Shown here in pieces: positions 36,801-48,800 of a stretch of 64,000 nucleotides of DNA. Source of the stretch: Amphiura filiformis (lineage: Eukaryota; Echinodermata; Ophiuroidea; Amphilepidida; Amphiuridae); contig NC_092647.1 of assembly GCF_039555335.1 (NCBI RefSeq), forward strand, positions 6,710,608 to 6,774,607. Reading direction: 5' to 3'. Each line of letters starts with the position of its first letter. The first letter of the stretch is position 1. A model generated the notes under the pieces. It made no database searches and was not told the origin of the DNA. It was given only the letters and a program-made list of their open reading frames with translations. The position numbers and the translations under genes were made by a program.

Positions 36801-39800
36801 TTCTGGAACACTCTGAACAGAGACAGTTGCTATAACAGGGGCATGTAAACTGGTCTCACCTTGTACTGGGCCAGTTTTGAAACCGGATCATTGAGAAGGT
36901 TCTGGAACACTCTGAACAAAGACAGTTGCTATAACAGGGGGCATGTAAACTGGTCTCACCTTGTACTGGGCCAGTTTTGAAACCGGATCATTAAGAAGGT
37001 TCTGGAACACTCTGAACAAAGACAGTTGTTATAACAGGGGCATGTAAACTGGTCTCACCTTGTACTGGGCCAGTTTTGAAACCGGATCATTAAGAAGGTT
37101 CTGGAACACTCTGAACAGAGACAGTTGCTATAACAGGGGGCATGTAAACTGGTCTCACCTTGTACTGGGCCAGTTTTGAAACCGGATCATTAAGAAGGTT
37201 CTGGAACACTCTGAACAGAGACAGTTGCTATAACAGGGGGCATGTAAACTGGTCTCACCTTGTACTGGGCCAGTTTTGAAACTGGATCATTAAGAAGGTT
37301 CTGGAACACTCTGAACAAAGACAGTTACTATAACAGGGGGCATGTAAACTGGTCTCACCTTGTACTGGGCCAGTTTTGAAACCGGATCATTAAGAAGGTT
37401 CTGGAACACTCTGAACAGGGACACGTACCATTAAAGAGGGCATGTAAACTGGTCTCACCTTGTACTGGGCCAGTTTTGAAACCGGATCATTAAGAAGGTT
37501 CTGGAACACTCTGAACAGAGACAGTTGCTATAACAGGGGGCATGTAAACTGGTCTCACCTTGTACTGGGCCAGTTTTGAAACCGGATCATTGAGAAGGTT
37601 CTGGAACACTCTGAACAGAGACAGTTGCTATAACAGGGGGCATGTAAACTGGTCTCACCTTGTACTGGGCCAGTTTTGAAACCGGATCATTAAGAAGGTT
37701 CTGGAACACTCTGAACAAAGACAGTTGTTATAACAGGGGGCATGTAAACTGGTCTCACCTTGTACTGGGCCAGTTTTGAAACCGGATCATTAAGAAGGTT
37801 CTGGAACACTCTGAACAGAGACAGTTGTTATAACAGGGGGCATGTAAACTGGTCTCACCTTGTACTGGGCCAGTTTTGAAACCGGATCATTAAGAAGGTT
37901 CTGGAACACTCTGAACAGAGACAGTTGCTATAACAGGGGCATGTAAACTGGTCTCACCTTGTACTGGGCCAGTTTTGAAACCGGATCATTAAGAAGGTTC
38001 TGGAACACTCTGAACAGAGACAGTTGCTATAACAGGGGGCATGTAAACTGGTCTCACCTTGTACTGGGCCAGTTTTGAAACTGGATCATTAAGAAGGTTC
38101 TGGAACACTCTGAACAGAGACAGTTACTATAACAGGGGGCATGTAAACTGGTCTCACCTTGTACTGGGCCAGTTTTGAAACCGGATCATTAAGAAGGTTC
38201 TGGAACACTCTGAACAAAGACAGTTGCTATAACAGGGGGCATGTAAACTGGTCTCACCTTGTACTGGGCCAGTTTTGAAACCGGATCATTAAGAAGGTTC
38301 TGGAACACTCTGAACAGAGACAGTTGCTATAACAGGGGGCATGTAAACTGGTCTCACCTTGTACTGGGCCAGTTTTGAAACCGGATCATTGAGAAGGTTC
38401 TGGAACACTCTGAACAGAGACAGTTGATATAAGAGCGGAGCATCTCCTTGGTCAAAGCTAATGCGATGTAGCATCTTAACAGCACAGTGATTGGTGAAGA
38501 CTTTATTGGTACGATAAGTCTGAAGAGCAGATACGTAGCACCTGATAACATCTGGGTGACCGAATCTAGAAGAAAATAAAATATTAGGGTTGCATGACTG
38601 CAGTTTTGTCAAGTACAGATCTATGAATCCAATTTCATACATTCCTACCTCAATGGCAGACATTGCTGGGTTCCATCCCACCTGAAATGTCAAATAATGC
38701 GGCCTTGTCGGAGATTTTAAACTGCATTTCATCAGCCATGTTACATGTAGACGATAGAATGATGGAAGTTTACAACATTTTATTTAATAAAAGATCAATT
38801 TTAAGCAGCTCTTAACATCAGTTTGGTGTGGATGAATTCTGACCATCACTTGGCTTGTTGGATTTGTCCATAGTTGGCATCAAAAAAAGTTGCAACTCTC
38901 AGCAATGGGTTACCTGAATGGGTGATTCCATTTGAAATGACATCCTTTGTATGGGAGATTAAGGTCATGTCTTCTACAGGGGGTGTCTGGATTTCACCTG
39001 GAATAGCTGACAGATACACTGCTTTGATGGCATCTGTATCATGATCGCATGTGTATCACATATGGATGTTACCGTCTCGAGGGAGCCAAATGGAGTATAT
39101 ACTGTTAACCAGGCAAGTATACCTTAAATACAAGACAGAAAATGAGGGTTAACATGCTATTTCAACTTACTTGAGAATGTAGCCCTTGAAATTAAATTCT
39201 TCCTCTCCACGCACGTCTCTCTCCATTTCTGCCATCTCATCTTCCTCATCTAAACGACATCAAAATATCAAGTCATTAATTTAATAAGATTTCATACGTC
39301 CTTTCATGTGTTAGCCCTATGCTATTTGCCACTTCCTGTGGACCATTCCTATAATTGGCACATTCCTGCCGCTGATGGGGTTAACATCAATATCACACTG
39401 TTCACACACTATAAAACAATAAAAGTGAGCTCAAGAAGGGTATCCCCTGATTATAAGTATCACTTTCGCTACTGTTATGATAGGTTATATCGATGTTCAC
39501 CCCTATCAACGGCAGGAAGGTGCCATAATAGGAATGATCTATATCATTCTTTGACTAACCAATGTCTTTTGAAAATGGCAACAAACAACATAGCTGTAAA
39601 AATCCTGATCAGAATGACTCAATGATAACAATATAAATTGTATAATTTCAGAAAATTGCTATAAATTATATAAATAGTACTACAAATAAAAGTTCAAATC
39701 ATTTTCAATCCAATGCTTGTCTTACCTTCTTCCATGTCCATTTCAGGTTCTTCCATTGGTGGTGGTGCCACTGGAAAATTAACAAACAAACAAAATTATT

Positions 39801-42800
39801 GAAGCAGAATACATCAGGCCTCAATTTTTTTTTTGGGGGGGGGCACCCATTTTAAAGGCCACTGGGCAAAGACAAAGAAAGGCACCAAGGCCAATAAGTG
39901 ATGAAGAATGCCTTGAAGTTGACAAAGATCTGTGGCACCAAGGCCAAAACCAAAAAGGACAGGCAATGGCCTTGGTGGCCAACCTGAAGCTCGAGAAAAC
40001 AAAGAGAGAGAAAATTAGAGGGAAAAAAAAGGAGAAAGAATAGAATTAAAGTTCAATTGATTTGGTAAAGATGGGTCCAGCTATGGAGAATGCAGTTCAG
40101 TGTGATTAGCTTTACTGTGGTCCAATGACACAGATAAACAGGATGGTGAAACATTGGATAGAGTTTTATACACAATAAGAGCACTACTCCCTATTCCAGA
40201 AAAATACAGAACTAAGTTTTTCGTCCAGCGGAATCTTCAAAGAAATCATAGGATATCTAATATCTGTTCTTGGGCTGGGCAGCAGTGTTGTGCTTCACTT
40301 TGCGAAAAGCTTCAAAAGCTAATTGAATGTTAATGCAAAGACTAAATGCCACTTAGGGTATCAGATTAGGGACCATTTACACAAATATGCCTTTAAGGGT
40401 AGGGTTCCCGTAAACGACACCATTTACGGGTGCAAAATGTGATGGTGTGCGTCACGCCATTAAGGGTTCAATTTGGAGGGGGTAGCACATACGTGTGAGA
40501 GTGAAAAAAAAAAAAAAAAATATTTTTGCAGGCTTTTAAATTTGCGGTCTTGAAATTAATGGCAAAAATAAAAACGGCACAAAACTTTGCCCCTATACAG
40601 TACTTACCATTTAGATTAGTGAAATGGATTTCTCTGAGTGCCATGAACTCATCTTCTGGACTGACGTCACTAGCACCAAATATGTCACCATCAGGCCACA
40701 CTTCCCTGGTAAAATGGAAAGAAAATATATCAATAGATCCCACAAAGCCTCTGAGATAGCATCATTGATGAGGTTTTGTAGATGTGCACATCTTTACTTG
40801 TGCACATCAAGAATGGTTCAATTGCACACATGAAATGTCAATATTTCATCAGGGTTACTTTCATAATAGCTTTCGGAATTTTCCAAAGGCTTTCTGAGTT
40901 TGAAAGGTCTATTATGTTTATATAAACACCACCAAATTCTTATTGCTCCTGTTGACAGCTATTTCATTGGTACTTTAAAATACCTGTGTGGGCAATAGAG
41001 TACACACTACACATATCAGAATCACATGTACAGTTACACATACTGGTGCTGGACATCCGACATACCATAAAAAGAGAATGTTATAGTCCTTATGCCTTAC
41101 TTGATGCAATAAAGTAAAATCAACTTTTGTGATTTTATCAAGAACTGCTCATTTTTGCAGGAATCTGTTACATTTAGAGGTAAAGTAAACAACAATATCT
41201 AAATTACTGTTTTGAGGAAGGTACGCTGTCAGACTATAAAATCACAATCTTACCTGGCTGCTCTGAGCAAGGCTATCGCGTCCCCTGCCTGACCATTGTG
41301 TAAACCTCTCTGTATCCGTACCATTGCATCCGCTCTGAGGAACAAGAATATAGGGATAGTTTTTTAAGTGCCTTATTTAGATCATACTTTTTCATGAGTA
41401 AGTAACTCTTAGTCGCAATATGGTTAGGTGTTTGTGGGTGTATTTCTTGCAAAACTTTAAATGGAATACTCTATTAAAAGTAAATTCTACTCGATAGGAT
41501 GTAGTTGAATTCTAACTCTGATCCTAACACTAAACCTACCTCGAACCTAAATTCTAATTCTAATTCCAATGTCTAAAAAATGTTTTTGTAATGTACTTTA
41601 TAGTAAACCAACATACCCTACAAAAATCAAGACTTTATGTGATGTAGTTTTGTTAAAATCCGAGATTTTGAATAAAAAGACAAAGACTGAATGAAGTGTT
41701 GTTTAATTGTTAAGATTTCATACATACATACATTAATTTCTTATAAGGCGCAATATCCAGTATGATCAAATGGAAGCTACCCAATTGTCTTTTCTATTTG
41801 AAAACCATACTTCCTTTGTGTAAGATTCTAGCTAAATCTTCCACAGGAGGATGTCACTCATGGTATAGATCACTTCATTGCATTGTGTTATTGCTGGAAT
41901 TTGCCTGTTCCATCTCACACCCTTTGACATGAAAGGAACACTTACCATTGCACTCAATGACGGAAATCACAAAACATGCCATGAAATAAATATTTCTTGG
42001 CGAAACAACTACAAAAGTTTGATTTTTTTCATCAGGGAAATCAACTTCCAATAATTACAAAAGAAAACGTAAACTGATAATACTATTAACTATTTTCCAT
42101 GCTGAGAAAATTGGCTGGAACTGAAAGGCCCCGTACAAACCAATAAGGATTTTACGAGGGTGTCCTGTTTGACAAACATGAGAAATGAGTATGTGCACTA
42201 TAGATGGAACAACCCCAGCATTGAGTATCTTTTTCAAACTGATTAAGTTGCATTGCAAACCCCAACCAACCTTTGTTCTTCCACAGGTTGTTCTGATGCG
42301 GCATCAAAGGGTACAACATTCTCAGGGATATCCTCCCTCCCTTGCAGCATAGCGGAGAGGTCAGAGGTCACATGATCCCATCCGTCATTCAACTCTTCTT
42401 CACTAGGACCTTGCGGAGGTTGCTGATTGGCTCCCTGATTGCGCCGTCTCCTCTTTTTCTTCTTTTTTCCTTTTTTCTACATGCAAAAAAATATAAATAA
42501 AATATTGTGAATGGCAATGGCCGGGGGGGGGGATACAAATGACCATACAGGCACTGCAAACATGGGTAGCATTTTTGGCCTTTTTGTATATCAATGACTC
42601 CCTTTTCTGGGTCAATTTGGGTATATGGATGGGTCCTTGTTTTTGCAAAATTTTCTCTTTTTTTTTTTAAATACCCTAATTTTGACTCACTGTAGGCTCC
42701 AAAATTTTAGAAATTTCCCCAAAATTTGGGGAAAATGTTTCAATGTCACAACAAATAGTGGATCAATTCTAATTGTTAAAACAACTGTTACTGTGTATTT

Positions 42801-45800
42801 GGTTTAAAAAAAATTTGTTTCCGGTAAGTCTTGCGCATTTCATTTCTTGGGAGCAATTTTACCTCATTTTGGTTTTTTTATATAAATTCAGAAATTATCA
42901 TATTATTATATTTTCAAGCAAAAAATGCATGACAAAATCCTTCAAAAGATGTTTGAATGAACATAGCATGACAAACATGTATGTGCAAGCCTGCAGAAAT
43001 GAATCCTACTTGCTCTGATTGGCTGGTATTTCCAATGACTTTTGATTGGTTTGATCAGTATTTATGCCCGCCCACAATTTGTCCTATAGTTTATTTGTCC
43101 CAGTAAATATGATCACTTACTGCTGTGAGCATTCAAATGAAATTAATACTACAGTACACAGGTCATTGTGCTATTCCAGTTAAAATCCATACACCCACAA
43201 TGGCCACATGAAAGACTGTAGACATGTCCTTAATCTCCCACACAGGGGGTGCAGAATTCAAATAGAGTCACCCATTCAGGTAACCTCATTTGAAATTCAC
43301 ACCCCCTGTGTGGAAGATTAAGATCATGTCTTCCATCAGGGGTGTATGGATGTCAACTGGAATAGCCGATTCTTTTGAAGATTTCACTCTCACCTGTACA
43401 AGGATTTTATTCTTTCCATTACAGTAGTTTTCCAGCATTTTCAAGAAGATGTGGGTAGTCTCTATCAAGTCTATTAAAAAGCTCCTGGAACAAGAAATCA
43501 TGTTAGTAGTCTCCAATCATATTTCTTAGTCAATGCAAATCATTATAAAGACTCTCAAAAAGCATAAAACTTGAAATAGTATGTAAATTTGGGGTACAAA
43601 GTCCCAAAACAAGCTGAAAATAAATATAAAAGTGCGGAAATTTGAACATAATACGAGAAGGAATTCAGGCAAAAGAAGACAAATTCAATAGTGACATCTT
43701 TCATATGTGACCTGTTACCAGAAATGAGCGTGAAGTCGCAAGTTGAAAGTTTCAAGACATCCTGGCTGACTGAGCAGATGTTCTTTGTTTGCAGTGCACC
43801 TGTACAAGCCAGTAGCATGTCCTTGAATGGCCTGTTGTGCCGTTCACAAAGGACATACTACTGGCTTGAACAGGTGCGTGTGAAACAAATTATACCAACG
43901 CCAGAACGTTTCAAATTACCAACTTGCAACTTTATGCCCATTTCGTGGTTGCAGGTCACATATAGTCCCTATGTTCTTCCATTGTGACAGACATTTAGTG
44001 ATTTTATGCCTGGTCAAAGTTTTGCCAGTGTTATCTCCCAGATTTCAGCTGTTAATGCCTGGATATGCTCGACATAAAAAAAAAGCCAAGAAAACGTAGC
44101 ACAAACAGAAGTCAACACCCTGTTTATAACTTTCATTTAAAGAAAACTTACTTTGTGCATCTGACATCGTCAAATTTCTTGAGCAGCATAACAAAGAGTT
44201 CTTTATACTCAATGACGTAGAAGATGTTACTCTGTGTAACTCTGGCAGATTCTCGTATCTTGGAATCTTTGGATCTGGTCATCGTTTCTAATGTTGCTAG
44301 TAACTCGCGGTAGGCTTTCAAAGCATAGTGCATGCTAAGAGGAAAAAATAATAATAAATTATTATATTTAGGGCAGAATGCATTTACACAATATATACTG
44401 TGCCTCTGCTTTGAAAAACATGGTTATTTTTTCACTTTCAAACATGTATGCAAACATCTCAAAAGTTAGGACTGCCTGAAGTCACCATGTCAACAATGCC
44501 TAGAAAAGTTGCTTATTGCCTTGTAAAAGTACCATCATTTTTGACCATTTTTTGTTCCTTTTCTTTGATGAAGGCACCGGATGAATCAAACTTCTATTTA
44601 CGCACTACTAACTAATCATAGGCTGTTGGGAGTTGATCGTCAGATTGAAAGTAGTATGTTTATATCTGGCTCCTATTTAATAGGCGTCTATCCATTTACT
44701 TTAAAATATCCTTGGTTGTATGATTTCAAGTCTCTCATCCTAATTTCAAACAGAAAGTATGTCCTATTAACAGAACCATACAATGCATTTAGAAAAAAGT
44801 ACTGCATTTTTTGCAAGTATCTCCAAAGTCATCTTGCTTATAAAAAGAAAAAAAGTCTTACCGTTTTGACCATACTGCTGATTCTTTCTTGTCCGTGACC
44901 ATCATGTCCATGTACTTGATGAGGTTGACCTGGACGTAATAGAATGCTTGCACAGAGAATGTCTCACTGAATGCAGGGGAAAAATGTAAACGTAATCTGA
45001 ATGACGATAGTTTTCCAGTTGAAATCCATAGACACCTATAAGACATGACCTCAGTCTCCCACACATGGAGTGTGAATTTCAAATGGGGTTACCTGAATGT
45101 GTGTGAAATCTACACCACATGTGTGGGAAATTAAGGCCATGTCTTCCATAGGGGGTGTATGGATTTTAACTGGATTACCTAGCAGATTGGAAAATACGCA
45201 GCATGTTGTCATCCGCCAAGTTATGAGAAAAATAGTATTTTACGAAAAATTGAAAAAACAAAATTGAAATTTTGACAGAAATTGCCCGAAAAAATTTGGG
45301 GAAAAAAAACAAAAACAAAAAAACAGGTTTAGCGATTTTCACCCAAACTGCACATTTTTGCCCAAATTTGACCCAAGATGGGTTTGTCAAGTCTTTGTCA
45401 TTCTAAATATGTATACCTTTATAATTATACTTTAGAACAATTTAGCAGTTATAATGCCCTAAAGTTTCCATAATTCCAGGGTTAAGACCAACCTTAATTA
45501 CTCTCTGCATTAGCAAAACCTGACAAAATATTTCTATCTGACCCATAGATACCCACCTGATGACATCCACTCTGAAGTGATAATGCCGACTGAATTCCAT
45601 AAAGAACCTCATGGCCCATAGGTAATATGTGTCTATACTAATACCCACCTGATGACATCCACTCTGAAGTGATAATGCCGACTGAATTCCATGAAGAACC
45701 TCATGGCCCATAGGTAATAAGTGTCTATACTAATACCCACCTGATGACATCCACTCTGAAGTGATAATGCCGACTGAATTCCATAAAGAACCTCATGGCC

Positions 45801-48800
45801 CATAGGTAATAAGTGTCTATACTAATACCCACCTGATGACATCCACTCTGAAATGATAATGCCGACTGAATTCCATAAAGAACCTCATGGCCCATAGGTA
45901 ATAAGTGTCTATACTAATACCCACCTGATGACATCCACTCTGAAGTGATAATGCCGACTGAATTCCATAAAGAACCTCATGGCCCATAGGTAATAAGTGT
46001 CTATACTAATACCCACCTGATGACATCCACTCTGAAGTGATAATGCCGACTGAATTCCATAAAGAACCTCATGGCCCATAGGTAATAAGTGTCTATACTA
46101 ATACCCACCTGATGACATCCACTCTGAAGTGATAATGCCGACTGAATTCCATAAAGAACCTCATGGCCCATAGGTAATAAGTGTCTATACTAATACCCAC
46201 CTGATGACATCCACTCTGAAGTGATAATGCCGACTGAATTCCATAAAGAACCTCATGGCCCATAGGTAATAAGTGTCTATACTAATACCCACCTGATGAC
46301 ATCCACTCTGAAGTGATAATGCCGACTGAATTCCATAAAGAACCTCATGGCCCATAGGTAATATGTGTCTATACTAATACCCACCTGATGACATCCACTC
46401 TGAAGTGATAATGCCGACTGAATTCCATAAAGAACCTCATGGCCCATAGGTAATAAGTGTCTATACTAATACCCACCTGATGACATCCACTCTGAAGTGA
46501 TAATGCCGACTGAATTCCATAAAGAACCTCATGGCCCATAGGTAATAAGTGTCTATACTAATACCCACCTGATGACATCCACTCTGAAGTGATAATGACG
46601 ACTGAATTCCATAAAGAACCTCATGGCCCATAGGTAATAAGTGTCTATACTAATACCCACCTGATGACATCCACTCTGAAATGATAATGCCGACTGAATT
46701 CCATGAAGAACCTCATGGCCCATAGGTAATAAGTGTCTATACTAATACCCACCTGATGACATCCACTCTGAAGTGATAATGCCGACTGAATTCCATAAAG
46801 AACCTCATGGCCCATAGGTAATAAGTGTCTATACTAATACCCACCTGATGACATCCACTCTGAAGTGAAAATGCCGACTGAATTCCATAAAGAACCTCAT
46901 GGCCCATAGGTAATAAGTGTCTATACTAATACCCACCTGATGACATCCACTCTGAAGTGATAATGCCGACTGAATTCCATAAAGAACCTCATGGCCCATA
47001 GGTAATATGTGTCTATACTAATACCCACCTGATGACATCCACTCTGAAGTGATAATGACGACTGAATTCCATAAAGAACCTCATGGCCCATAGGTAATAC
47101 GTGTCTATACTAATACCCACCTGATGACATCCACTCTGAAGTGATAATGACTACTGAATTCCATAAAGAACCTCATGGCCCATAGGTAATAAGTGTCTAT
47201 ACTAATACCCACCTGATGACATCCACTCTGAAGTGATAATGCCGACTGAATTCCATGAAGAACCTCATGGCCCATAGGTAATAAGTGTCTATACTAATAC
47301 CCACCTGATGACATCCACTCTGAAGTGATAATGACGACTGAATTCCATAAAGAACCTCATGGTCCATAGGTAATATGTGTCTATACTAATACCCACCTGA
47401 TGACATCCACTCTGAAGTGATAATGACGACTGAATTCCATAAAGAACCTCATGGTCCATAGGTAATAAGTGTGTCTATACTAATACCCACCTGATGACAT
47501 CCACTCTGAAGTGATAATGCCGACTGAATTCCATAAAGAACCTCATGGTCCACAGGTAATATGTGTCTATACTAATACCCACCTGATGACATCCACTCTG
47601 AAGTGATAATGACGACTGAATTCCATAAAGAACCTCATGGTCCATAGGTAATATGTGTCTATACTAATACCCACCTGATGACATCCACTCTGAAGTGATA
47701 ATGACGACTGAATTCCATAAAGAACCTCATGGTCCATAGGTAATAAGTGTGTCTATACTAATACCCACCTGATGACATCCACTCTGAAGTGATAATGACG
47801 ACTGAATTCCATAAAGAACCTCATGGCCCATAGGTAATATGTGTCTATACTAATACCCACCTGATGACATCCACTCTGAAGTGATAATGACGACTGAATT
47901 CCATAAAGAACCTCATGGCCCATAGGTAATAAGTGTCTATACTAATACCCACCTGATGACATCCACTCCGAAGTGATAATGCCGACTGAATTCCATAAAG
48001 AACCTCATGGCCCATAGGTAATATGTGTCTATACTAATACCCACCTGATGACATCCACTCTGAAGTGATAATGCCGACTGAATTCCATAAAGAACCTCAT
48101 GGCCCATAGGTAATAAGTGTCTATACTAATACCCACCTGATGACATCCACTCTGAAGTGATAATGCCGACTGAATTCCATAAAGAACCTCATGGCCCATA
48201 GGTAATATGTGTCTATACTAATACCCACCTGATGACATCCACTCTGAAGTGATAATGCCGACTGAATTCCATAAAGAACCTCATGGCCCATAGGTAATAT
48301 GTATCATCATTCTCCTGAGCTTTCTGATGAAGGATGTGATCCTGTTGAAAGTAAATCACAAATTCCTTATTTTAGTCTGATACTATTATAAATATTTATA
48401 CCTGACTTTGTTACCAGTTTACATACTGAATTACTACTTCATACATCCTATGACCATGACAGCCTCCTCAGCCTACACACAATGTTGTCTGGTATCTCAA
48501 AGCATGGCTATCACACCCAGGGAGTACAAGCATGTGTAGAAATGTTCATTCTCAATACATTATAGTTATGACAAAACAAGTACATTAGTAAATTAAGCAG
48601 TACATAAAATGTGTCCCAGCCAGATTTGGGGTTTTATGGTTAATAAATAAAATAAAATCACATTTGTAAAATGACCCCAATTAACTCCTAGATGACCTTT
48701 GACCTCACAATTGTTGACATCACACATGTCAATGTACCCAAAGATCACTGTGTCCAAGCAGATGTCCAAGTCCAATTGAAATCCATCAAAGCATGGGTGA

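Noticed and set aside
33318-38430. CRISPR-like or classical satellite reading of the 100-bp array
   Set aside because: The units are contiguous without unique spacers, the DNA is eukaryotic, and each unit matches the exon 17 end, so it is an intragenic tandem duplication.
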